From the NCBI GenBank assembly GCA_022036555.1, contig CM039130.1:24636519-24700518 (forward strand): a stretch of DNA of 64,000 nucleotides, read 5' to 3'. Positions 22,433 to 32,796 of the stretch are shown here, piece by piece. This stretch comes from Microstegium vimineum (lineage: Eukaryota; Streptophyta; Magnoliopsida; Poales; Poaceae). Position 1 is the stretch's first letter. Every line of letters starts with the position of its first letter. The notes below the pieces were generated by a model. That model had not been told where the DNA came from, did not search any database, and saw only the letters and a program-made list of their open reading frames with translations. Both the position numbers and the translations under genes were made by a program.

Positions 22433-25400
22433 CCTACGTTACGCCGATACTTCAAGGTACACGTATCCGATATGTATCGGATACGGATACGCGTCGGATA
22501 CGCCGCGGATACGTATCGGAGAAGTATCCAATTTTATTATTTTTGAAAAATTCGGATACGCGTATCAGGGTTAAGGGATACGGCCTGGCCCATTTAGAGG
22601 ATACGGCCTGGCCCAATTAGAGGAGGCCAGGGTACCTTCAGGCTTCAGCCGCATCCAGACGCTCGAGACGAGTCGCTCGCGCCGCATCCCCGTTGCCCAC
22701 GCCGCTTCCCCGCGTAGGACGCCGCGAGCATCGCCCGCCGGCCGCCGTCCTTCGGCCACCGGCGACGAGGTCCGACCGTGGCCGCCGTTCCCCGCGCGGG
22801 ACGCCGCGAGCATCCGCCCGACCGCCCTTGCTCGCAGGCGACGAGGTCCGCCGTGATCGCCACTTCGGCCAGCCGCCGGAGCGCCGCTCGCCGCCCGCCG
22901 ACCACCGGCGACGAGCCTTCCCTCGCCGGCGACGAGATTCCTCCCCTGCTCGCCACCTCGCCCAGCCGACAGGCGACAGTGAGTTTTCTTCCTCCATTCT
23001 CATCTCCTCTGCTTTAGTTCGTAGTAGTAGCTGCTTGATTTGTTCGATTCGATCTCTACCTCATCTTCCTCTCCCCATTCTCGATCTATGCAGTACATGG
23101 CATCTCCTAATTTGAGTGCTGCTAGTGGAAGTGCAAATGCTAGTGTAGGATCTCTAGCCACAGATGCAAGTGCAGTAAACATCAAGGCTCCACTTTGGAA
23201 TCATGTTAAAATTTTAGAGAAGCCTAAATCTGGTGGAGGAAATACATTTTGGCGCTGCAAGTACTGTCCATTGCAAAAACTGAGTAGTTACTCTAGAGTT
23301 GAAGCTCATTTGTTGCAGATTAAGGGAAAGGGAATAAGTACATGTCCTAAAGTTTCATATGAAATGCTTAGTGCAATGAGGAAGGAAATTGAAAGGTGCA
23401 AAGATCTGATGGAAAGATCCAAGTCAAAAACTGTTTCTCTACCTTCCTCGGGCAATACTGATGACACTTCCAAGAGGACCAAGAGGGGGCCAGCTTCTGT
23501 ATTGGAAAAATCTTGGAGATTGGATGACTGTAACCACTTGGATGCTTTAATCAGTAGGTCAATTTATTCAGGAGGGGTAGCATTCAATTTTTTGAGAAAT
23601 CCATATCTTCGAGAAGCTTTTAGCTTTGCTTGCAGCCACAACATGCAAGGTTATGTGATTCCTAGTTACAACAGAGTTAGAGAGGGCCTTCTGAAGCAAG
23701 AAAGAAGACACATTGAGCGTTTGTTGGAGAGCACAAAGAGCACATGGTCAGAGAAAGGAGTCACAATCTGCACAGATGGTTGGTCAGATCCTCAGAGGCG
23801 ACCAATCATCAATTTTGTTGTTGTTTCTGACAAGTCACCTATGTTCTTGAGGGCTGATAATTGTGAAGGTGAGATAAAAACCAAAGAATTCATTGCTGAA
23901 AAGTTGAAAGGTATAATTGAAGAAGTAGGTAGAGATAATGTGGTTCAAATCATTACAGCCAATGCTGCAAATTGCAAAGGGGCTGGTCTAATAATTGAGG
24001 CTGAGTATAAAAACATATTTTGGACACCTTGTGTTGTGCATACCCTCAACCTTGCTTTGAAAAGTATTTGCGAACCTAAAATAGGAAACAATCCTTCTGA
24101 TGATCAGATATTTGTTTGGCAGCAACTTGAGTTTATTACTGATGTAAAAAATGAGGCTGCTATGATAAAGAATTTCATAATGAATCATAGCATGTGGCTT
24201 TCAATCTTCAATGAGTTCAGTCATTTGAAGTTACTTTCTATTGCTGAAACAAGATTTGCCTCTGTTGTTTGTATGCTGAAGAGGTTTGTTGAGGTAAAAT
24301 CAGCCCTCCAACAAATGGTGATTAGTGATAAATGGAGCATCTACAAAGAAGCCAGAGATGATTCTCCAACTCCAACAACCCAAATTGTGAAGGACTTGAT
24401 ACTGAATGATGTATGGTGGGACAAGGTGGACTACATTCTTAAGATTACCATTCCTATTTATGAAATGATTCGTATTACAGACACCGACACACCATGTCTT
24501 CACTTAGTTTATGAGATGTGGGATTCAATGATAGAGAAAGTGAAGAAAGCCATATATCGATTTGAGGGCAAGGGAGAAGATGAGGAATCAGACTTGTATT
24601 CAGTGATTTATGACAATTTGATTGCTAGGTGGACAAAAGGAAATAATCCACTTCATTGTTTAGCTCATTCACTTAATCCAAGGTACAAATTGCCATTCAA
24701 TTTTTTTTCATTTAGTTCACATGTCTCTCCTGTCATCTAAGTACCATGTCATTCATAATTTTACCATTCACTAAATCATAAAGACAAATTGACAATTACA
24801 GATATTATAGCAAAAAGTGGCTTGAAGAAGGTGTTGGTCGTGAACCACCCCACAAGGATAAAGAGGTGTCCAAAATGAGAATGGCTTGCTTCAAGAGATT
24901 CTTTCCCAACCCAGAAGACTTAGCAAAAGTAAAAGAAGAGTATGCAAGGTTCTCTAGTTGTTCAGAAGAATTTAATGATCCCGACTCAATCCATGATAGA
25001 TGGGCTGTTTCTCCCATGACTTGGTGGACAAATCATGGACAATCTGCTCCCTTGTTGATGAGTTTGGCCATGAAATTGCTTAGCCAACCAGCCTCATCTT
25101 CTTGTTGTGAAAGAAACTGGAGCACTTATAGCTTTGTCCATAGTGTGAAGAGAAATGCCTTAACTCCAGAGCGGGCTGAAGATTTAGTCTTTGTGCACTC
25201 AAATCTAAGGCATCTGTCTAGAAGAAGTGATGCATACAAGACAGGAGAGACAAGAATGTGGGATGTAGGAGGGGATGCTTTTGATTCACTTGGTGGTGTT
25301 GGCATTCTTGAAGTGGCTGACCTGTCCCTTGATGAACCTGATTTGCAAGCTATGACTTTCGGTTTGGATGCTCAGGAGGTTGATGTTGTGGTTGACAATG

Positions 25401-25754
25401 AGCCAAATGAGGAATAGGAGCTTGCTGGTTGCTTGCTATTGCCTTTAGGAGCTTGCTGGTTGCTTGTTGTTGCCTTTAGGACCTTGCTGGCTGCTTGCTG
25501 TTGGCTTTTATTACCTATGTTTGATTTGAGACTACTATATTTGTTTGTTTGAGACCTTCAGAATCTACTATCATGTAATAATAGTACACTTAAGTTGTTA
25601 TTTGAGATCTTGAGACCTACTGCTAATTTGCATTCTTATCTATTTTATTTTATTTTATTTTTAATATCAAATGTATCCACGTATCGGGTTGTTTGGGATA
25701 TTGGCGTATCCGTATCCGATACCGATACGCGTATCCGTATCTGTGTAACTTAGG
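22433..25754 (+). mobile_element. hAT DNA transposon
   Basis: The ends are imperfect inverted repeats: CCTACGTTACGCCGATAC on the left, and on the right a sequence whose complement is CCTAAGTTACACAGATAC. Both are followed by tracts rich in repeated GATACG/CGTATC motifs (22450-22570 and 25675-25740), which are typical subterminal transposase-binding repeats. A hAT transposase gene lies between them. The 8-bp target duplications are not clear: TAGTACCT on the left against TAACCTCT on the right. The element is therefore old or the ends are a few bases off. Confidence 0.82.
23088..25417 (+). CDS. hAT transposase (two exons: 23088-24682, 24802-25417)
   Basis: The spliced frame is 736 aa. The start is the ATG of MQYMASPNLSAA. 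Residues ~45-105 form a BED-type zinc finger (WRCKYC...H...C). A DUF659-like core follows with CTDGWSD (first catalytic Asp), TPCVVHTLNLALK, and a C-terminal hAT dimerisation domain with SSSCCERNWSTYSFVHS (catalytic Glu). The intron uses GTACAA...TTACAG, and phases match (AG|A). The second catalytic position, normally Asp in ITDNAAN, is Ala here (ITANAAN, codon 23958-23960, residue 291), so cut-and-paste activity is probably lost although the frame is intact. It encodes a nuclear DNA transposase, possibly of the kind that has been domesticated repeatedly in plants. Confidence 0.88.
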
Positions 25755-26570
25755 TAACCTCTCCTCAGGTTCTGTCAATCTGGTCGAAGCCAAAGAAACA
25801 ATACAGTGCAGGTCATCAGCCACTGCTTTCAATATCCCCTTCCCTCACAAGGAGAGGCTCTCATCCCGGATTTTAATTTATATATACAGGTACTGCATGT
25901 AATACTGTAGTAGCAAATATTTTAACAATGAGACATTGTATTCCTCTGAAATCTCCTTGGCTTAGTTTTTTTTTCTGCAAACAGATTTCACATCAAAACT
26001 AACTACAAGATGAATGGAGAAAAAGTTTGGATTTTTCTATCAATCATCAGATTATTATATATAACTATAACGGAAAAAAACAGAGGAAGGGAAGGCGGCG
26101 GCGGCTTACGAGTGGTTTGCGCTCGCCGACGAGGCGATGAAGGCGGCTGCCACTCCATGGACATGTGTTGCATGAGATCTACAGGCCTCTCTGTGGAATA
26201 TATATACCGGCACGCTTTAAGGCGGAATCGAATCAATCTCTCCCTCTCTGGCTCTCTGCCTGCCTTGAACTGAATCCCCTACAGATGAGGGCTGAGATTT
26301 GGAAATCCCACCCAACAAAGAGTTTGACTAGAACATGAAGGGCTGGAGTTCGGTTCGATTAGGGTTTAGGGCAAAGGGATAATTTTTGTTCCTTGATCCA
26401 AATAATTTACTATACAATAAATGATCAAAATAAAAAAAATCATAATAACCTGCAATTAAAATAAATTTAGTAACGAGTAAGTGTAAGTGGCAAGTGAGGG
26501 AATATGTAAAAAGTGTTAAACATGTAAGAAAACATACCAATCCTACAACTCTTCCCCCAACTCCAGTAGT
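25755..26570. other. Spacer with possible minus-strand exons
   Basis: On the minus strand, 26173-26119 reads MSMEWQPPSSPRRRAQTT up to a GTAAGC donor, and about 25831-25757 is open as KAVADDLHCIVSLASTRLTE. These could be exons of a gene that the hAT element interrupted. No acceptor joins them convincingly, a stop lies just upstream of the second, and the product is unknown. Confidence 0.25.
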
Positions 26571-26579
26571 TTCATCTCT

Positions 26580-26707
26580 CGGCCTGTTCGCTTGACAGGA
26601 TTATACACTGTTCTGGCAGGATTATGCATTGCTGGCTGATTTCTTGTGAGAGAAAAACACTGTTCTGGCTAGATTTAAGCTGGCTGAAAAGTCAAGCGAA
26701 CAAGCTG
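26580..26707. mobile_element. Small MITE (GGCCTGTTCGCTT type)
   Basis: The ends GGCCTGTTCGCTTGACAGG and TCAAGCGAACAAGCT are inverted repeats. The ~128-bp body contains the repeated words TTCTGGC and GCTGGCTGA. This is a very common grass MITE design, often linked to hAT elements. Confidence 0.65.
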
Positions 26708-27560
26708 TTTATCCATTGGGGCCAGCCTCTAGGCACAGAGAGCAGACCAGGGCAGGTAGGCGCAGCAGGAAGCGGCCGTCTGGGGCTGAAGCTGAACGTC
26801 GGTGCCGTGCGCGGCGTGGCTGCTGCTTCAGGGCTCGGCGACGCCTCGGCTGCCCGGCGCTACGGGCCACGGCAGGTGGCAACCGCGCAGCTGTGCAGGC
26901 GTGCAGCGGTGCAGAGCAGCTCGCTGGTCGCCGCTCGCCGATTTAGGGACTAGGGACAGGGAGGCAGGGAGCGCCGCCGTCGATTGGAATTGGAGGAGCC
27001 GAGGAGGTGAGGAGCGACGGCCGCCGCCGAGTGTGCGTGCCTGCGCGGTGCTAGCTGAGACAAGTACGTACACCCTGTCTCCTTTCTACTGGGCTGCTAG
27101 TTAGGGCTAAAATGGGCCAGAAAATGGTGGGCCTTGTTGGCAAGACGGCCCAATAGCGCGGCGCAACTTCTTTAACCTCCCGCCGTCGGACCTGCAAGCT
27201 GCGCAGCACTGGATCCGCCTCGCCGGAGCACGGGGTACTAATGGTACTCGCCGGAGGGGACCTAGGGCGCCCGCCCGAGCTCGCCCTATAGGTCGGTCCG
27301 CCTCTGGCTCCGGAGTCCGGCTCTTGAGGGAGCCCTACCAAACGCTGCACCCTGGAAATACCATCCTCTGCTGCACGCGCGATGCCGGGGGCCAGCGCCG
27401 GCGAGCTGCCCGGTGGCCTCAGCCCAGCCGGCACGGGAGCGCTGCCCGGAGCTCCACGCCACTCCTACGTGGCATCGGCTGCATAATGTTTGGCAAATGA
27501 GATAACAGAGATCCCAATTCTTCACACCTTATTTAATCCTGTCATTCATCTATTTCTTTT
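26708..27560. other. GC-rich block, no supported gene
   Basis: 26740-27440 is GC-rich with several overlapping open frames of low complexity (Arg/Ala/Pro). None shows a known motif or splice-supported structure. It could be a captured promoter or first exon, but nothing identifies it. Confidence 0.35.
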
Positions 27561-27589
27561 TCACAATCCCTTTTTGCATTGTACATTAT

Positions 27590-27835
27590 TGAAAAATTAT
27601 AAGTCATTTTAAAAATCTTGAAGAGTGAAAACATATCAAATTTGACCAAAATTATAGAGAAGATTATTAAGATTTAGGACATCAAATATGTATACTATTA
27701 AAATATAATTGATAAATAATGTAATGATACTTAGTTGATATCATACATATTATTATATTATCAAATAAGTTTGATCAAACTTGAGATTTTTTTTACTCTC
27801 CAAGATTCTTGATATAAGTTGGGATGGAGAGAGTA
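27590..27835. mobile_element. Stowaway-like MITE (Tc1/mariner)
   Basis: The left part reads AATTATAAGTCATTTTAAAA and ATCTTGAAGAGTG. The right part reads ACTCTCCAAGATTCTTGATA, then GGGATGGAGAGAGTA. These are inverted versions of each other and match the well-known grass Stowaway pattern, including TCAAATTTGACCAAAATTAT inside. The outer left end is eroded. Confidence 0.7.
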
Positions 27836-27879
27836 ACAGGTAAGGCAATGACATTCATTCTTTTCCTTAAAAAATAATA

Positions 27880-28122
27880 ATTAATACTTTCTTCATCCTA
27901 AATTATAAGATGTTTTAACTTTTTTTAATCTCAAATTTGAACACTCGTTACTAAAAACTTTATGCAAAATATCATGATTTTTTTATCGTAACCTGCTTTA
28001 TTAATTAAAGTTATTTAAAAATAACTTAAATTTGACTATGTTTGTATAAATTTTTCGAATAATATAACTAGTCAAATTGGAGTAAACAAGTCTACAAGTT
28101 GAGATAAAGGAAATATTATTTT
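27880..28122. mobile_element. Second Stowaway-like MITE
   Basis: It starts ACTTTCTTCATCCTAAATTA and ends near GTTGAGATAAAGGAAATATT, a diverged CTCCCTCCGTCC-type terminus pair. The interior contains AAATTTGACTATGTTTGTAT. Only about 45 bp separate it from the first MITE. Confidence 0.5.
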
Positions 28123-28255
28123 TTCTAGAAGTATGGATACCTCATACCTCTGATGAACTTAAATTACTAGCTGAAGTCAAATAATTAGGTTAAATATACA
28201 AGGGTCAAAGGTATTTTTGGAGAAGTCAGAACGCTGCCAAACATACCCTTTTGAT

Positions 28256-28445
28256 TGCTCTACTGTACACCCTTCATAAAATAAAATACAATTTTTAGAT
28301 TTTTTTTTAAAAAAACTTAAGTTTAATAAAATTTGTAAAAAAAAATAGTATCAGATTGCTCTACACCCTTCATAAAATAAAATACAATTTTTATATATTT
28401 TTTTTAAAAAGTTATGTTTAATAAAATTTGTAAAAAATAGTATCA
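28256..28445. repeat. 96-bp tandem duplication
   Basis: CACCCTTCATAAAATAAAAT and the following AT-rich sequence occurs at about 28268 and again 96 bp downstream. A-run lengths differ between copies. Confidence 0.7.
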
Positions 28446-28609
28446 ACATCTGTATATTCAAATAGATCTACCATAAAAATAGATGTCTTCATTTTTTTTA
28501 TGCATACATATTTAAGCTTTTGTCAAAACAAACATGTCCTTTGCACTTTCAGCAGCACAACTCTGTACAACCAGTACGATTACAGGAGGATACATCTCAA
28601 CACCTACTT

Positions 28610-31247
28610 TCACTCGTCTTTCATGGCCATCTCATGCCTTCTCTTCTGTACAACCTCGACGAGTAGAGTGAGCAGGGCTTCGCATACCAGCGACGTGTCC
28701 GCCTGATCCCCAGCCTCTTCTTTCAGAGACGAATACACCATCCACGCATGGTCTAGCTTCCGCTCGGGCCGGACCACCACCGACCCAGGAACCTCGGCAT
28801 CCTTCCGCGTCACGAGACCGTCACTCTTCTCTCCATACCTTACCACCAGCAGTTGTGAGCATGCTGCCATCGCGGCTGAAAGTGGCATTACAACTGGGAT
28901 CCTGGTGGAACTGCCAGCGGCAGCAATCGGGAGCTCCAAGTGTGCAACGTGAGAGAGCGCTGTGAGTACACTGGGAGTGATGCTTGCCTCTGTGTGGAAT
29001 GAAACAATCGGAACGTCCTGAGGTAGCGGGTGTTGTCGCAGGAATTCTTTCCGCCTTTCATAAGTCAGATCTTCTAGAGCCTGCAGATCACCCTGAAGAC
29101 AAGTAAGGCAACGGATAGAGTCAAGAACACTGGCATTCAATAGGCAAGCTGGTTAGTGGCTGGAATGATAAAGGGAAATACCTTAAGGACCTTGGATACC
29201 AAGATCTCCATGATCTTACGCAGCCTGACATAGTCACCAAGCTGCCCCTCTCGCAGGATATCTGAAGCAACAGGGCTTCCTCCATATGGACTTTGGGCTA
29301 ATGCTAAACCTGCGACTTTGTCTTTGAGTTGTGGCCAGTAGAGGGAGAGGGCTGCAGCCGCATCAACACCGCCCTTGCTGTGACCAAGAAGTAGCACACG
29401 TTTCCTTGATCCCCAGTATATTTCTTCTATGTATTCCTTTAACTCTCGTGCATTTTTACTTACTGAAGACTGCATGCAAAGTGTTTTTTTAATGCACTGT
29501 TTTGTGCCATTAAGTATCAAGAGCAAAGTTCAGGTTAATGTATGGTAGTACCTCACTGTGAATTTTAGCAATATGGCAAGCTAGACCCATCTTGGAGAAA
29601 TATGCCTTTGTCTTGACAAAGTACAACGGTCCATGGTTACTAAACAGACCTATAACACAACCAGAAGAAATATAATGTTATCATAGAAAGTTGGAAACTG
29701 ATAGCTCATAATAGGAGGAGAGGTAGCTGACTAACCTGGAACCAACAAGTAAACCACTGAATCAGGTAGCTTGTGCTCATTTTTTCTGAAGATAAGTGAA
29801 ATGGTCCATATGAGATAAAGCTCATATTAAATCTATCACTAAAAACATGTTTAGATGTCATCAGCATCGAGTTTGGTACTTCTGCTGACCTTACAGAGTC
29901 CAAAATCTCCAAGAATCTGTCTGTCCCATCCTCAGTTGCAGGTAAGCTTTGATCCCGCTGGAGCCAGCCAATATCATCTGCTGAACCACGAACCGTTTTC
30001 CGAGCACGCTCAACAAGGCTGCAAAAGATATCAGGGACATCTTAGGGGACACTATTATATCCACTAGAGTTCGATTTACCAACCAAATTTGATAAAAAAA
30101 ATAATTGCATCAGAATGGCACACAATTTCAACTCACAACATACAGTTTTACTTTTTAGTACGGGAAAAGATAGACCTACTGTGTATCAAGTTCTAAGAAA
30201 GGTGCTGCACTGAGAGACACTGTGTCAAATTCTAGTAGGATATGCATGATAGGAAAGAAACATAAAGATGCCTGTACCCTTGGAACAGTGAAGCTCCATT
30301 CTGAAAAACATGTGAAGGCACCATTTGTCCTGTGTTTTCTTGAGAGGGGCTTCCGCCACAATCTGCCTGACCAAGGGATGAATTGGTGCCAGCAGGCTCT
30401 ACTGAAGAAGTCTGAACAGAAGGCCTACCTGAGGCCGATGTATGTGGCAGTGTTACTAATTCTTGACCCTCCTCAGATAGACCTGCATTAAGATGGTAAA
30501 CATGACCTAGCAGTTAAAATGGAATTATTATAAGAGTTGACATCTCTTACACAATTGACATGAGGGAATTATTTTCCCAAAGCGATTATAAGAACTAACC
30601 CACATAACCAGGTACAGGGAGGCATTGGGTGAGGAATGAAGCTGTCTGAGCAAGATAAGATGCAGCTTGGTTTAAAGCTGGTACAGAGAGGAATAGTTGT
30701 GAATCTTCAACCCTGTCGGCTGAGTAACTATCATCAACCTGGATTAATCAAACAGCAGTTAAAGAAAATAAATAAATTAGCCAAAGAGACTATAAAGTAC
30801 AGTTACAATTTTTTTTGCCTATATTGTACCTTTACATACAAAATCATTTAGCTATGCTGTTCTTATTACCTGATTATGTACATGTTTCAAGCATGAAAGA
30901 AATCACTAATATAAGTGACGCGCGGTATTGTAAGAATCATACCAACAAAGCCTTTAAAAACTCAACTAACAAAATTCGGTATTCATAGTAGATATAGTCC
31001 ATGTGTATACTTGAGAAAAGAGGGTCATGTTTTTGTTTTTTTTTTTGACAAGAAAGAGGGTCATGGTTGATTGGTTCATCATAACATGACAGGAAAATGA
31101 CTATGATATATAGTAAATACAAATTCACACAAGTCGAACAAAGTTATGGCAAATCAGTGCACAGGATAACAAAAGGGAAAATTCAGAAAGCGCACACACC
31201 GCAGAAGATGTAGATGGCTCCTCCTGCGTTGGAGGCGATTCCCTCAT
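28610..31247 (-). CDS. Alpha/beta-hydrolase-like protein (8 exons)
   Basis: Exons in coding order: 31247-31200, 30738-30609, 30482-30278, 30018-29890, 29785-29736, 29649-29552, 29469-29182, 29092-28610. All introns are GT-AG and phases agree, giving 1431 nt and 476 aa from the start MRESPPTQEEPSTSSA. Key motifs are VVYLLVPGLFSNHGPLYFV (first strand and oxyanion region), the nucleophile elbow LLLGHSKGGVDAA (Ser in GHSKG), LALAQSPYGGSP and VSFHTEASITPSV, with a late Asp-His pair in RKLDHAW. This is the hydrolase/lipase fold of a conserved, uncharacterised plant family. The substrate is unknown, and I see no clear signal peptide, so a soluble enzyme is likely. The first ~130 residues are Ser/Pro/Gln-rich and probably disordered. 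It reads as intact. Confidence 0.9.
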
Positions 31248-31797
31248 GATTGGTGTGGTTATCCAGAGAAGAGAGACCTGCTAGCAACGCTCCCATTTGT
31301 CAGGATAACCAATGCGCAATGAACTAGGAATGAATCCCCTTAAGTAAAGTAACAGGAAAATATAGGAATGAATCCCCTTAATAAGTAAAGTAGCAGGGAA
31401 ATAAGGTTAGAAGCAATGGCATATAGAACTGAGAAAGAGAGACAACTGAAGAGAGCAAGTCATGAGGTCCTTTTAGAGCAAAGGAAGCACAACTGCACAA
31501 GTAACAAAAAAAGGTGATTCCTTCATTATTGGTGTGGTTATCCAGAGAAGAGATATCTGCTAGCAATCCTCCCATTTGTCAGGATAACCAATGCACAATG
31601 AACTAGGAATGAATCCGCTTAAGTAAAGTAACAGGAAAATATAGGAATGAATCCCCTTAATAAGTAAAGTAGCAGGGAAATGAGGTTAGAAGCTATGGCA
31701 TATAGAACTGGGAAAGAGAGACAACTGAAGAGAGCAAGTCATGAGGTCCTTTTAGAGCAAAGGAAGCACAACTGCACAAGTAACAAAAAGGTGATTA
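31230..31797. repeat. 279-bp tandem duplication covering the hydrolase start region
   Basis: GGTGTGGTTATCCAGAGAAG and the sequence around it occurs at 31252 and again at 31531. The following ~250 bp, including CAGGATAACCAATGCRCAAT and AGGAATGAATCCCCTTAA, is also shared with few changes. The copied segment includes the acceptor GCTAGCAG, the leader and the ATG. Confidence 0.85.
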
Positions 31798-32350
31798 TTC
31801 TTATTCTTATCATCAAGAAGGATAGGTTCCAAAGCATCTCCAGACTCCAATGATATACACTTCCAGCAGGTGCCTTGAAATGACGTCAGAAGGCTAATTT
31901 CTTTTTTCCCCCCTCTTTCTTCTTGCTACAAGATAAATACAAGAGAGAAAAACGCCAAGCCCTCACTGCTAAGATTAAGAGCTAGGTTTCTCTGGATAAA
32001 GGAAGCCGCGAATTCTTCCCGAACAGAAACCGACGAGATATGGTAATCGTGGAACCGAATCATCAGGGGATGGAATCGAAGCGAATCATCAGGGGATGGA
32101 ATTGAACTGTCTCGACGAGAACATGAAGGGGAGAGCGTGAATGAAGAATAAATAAAAGATGATATCAATTTTTACCGGAGATCGGAATCGTGGACGCCCC
32201 CAGGATAGCGGGATTGCCGATTGCGTCGCAGAGTCTCAACCCACCGCCGCGCCGCTCAGTTTTCTTTTCCCGTTTTTCTTCCCCGTTTCTTTCACCGTTT
32301 CCGTCGCAGAGTCTCTGTACGGTAGCCGCTCTATTTTTCCGCCGCTGATG
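31248..32350 (-). other. 5' UTR exons and leader intron of the hydrolase gene
   Basis: A GC-richer block (about 32174-32350) ends on the minus strand in GATCTCCG before GTAAAAATTG, a good donor. The leader probably splices to the acceptor GCTAGCAG at about 31277, just before the coding exon. Within the intron, 31515-31797 is a tandem copy of 31230-31514. Confidence 0.5.
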
Positions 32351-32796
32351 GGCCATGGGCCGTGACTAAATCCTGCTTGCTGTAACCGGGCCTGTAAACC
32401 CTTCTTCATGGAAAGCAGGAAGGCCCACAAGCTTTTCCTTCCACAACTCAACATGAGCCGCAGCCCGCAGGGATGTAAAGTAATCCTTTCGAAATATAAA
32501 TTTATATAAATCGATATTTTTTGTTAAAAACACACCCCAAGAATATATATATACGTAGGTATATTATATATAACAAAGAAAGAACACATAAGATTCGCCT
32601 GTGTCTAGCTGACATTTCCAAATAGTTTTTTCTTCGATTCTTCCTCCGGGCAATGCTAACTGATACACTCAATATCGAGAAAAGTCCATTCATCAGCCAC
32701 TCCGAACCTATCTCATCGCCAAACATTACGTTAGCTCACAGGCTGCATCAACAACCGCACATTTAATCACAACTTCCCTTGACCATTAGTCCATTA

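Noticed and set aside
22425..25762. Clear 8-bp target duplication for the hAT element
   Set aside because: TAGTACCT and TAACCTCT agree at only four positions; shifting the borders does not improve it.
26716..27434. Overlapping ORFs near 26.7-27.4 kb
   Set aside because: Same GC-composition effect; no motif, no splice-supported structure.
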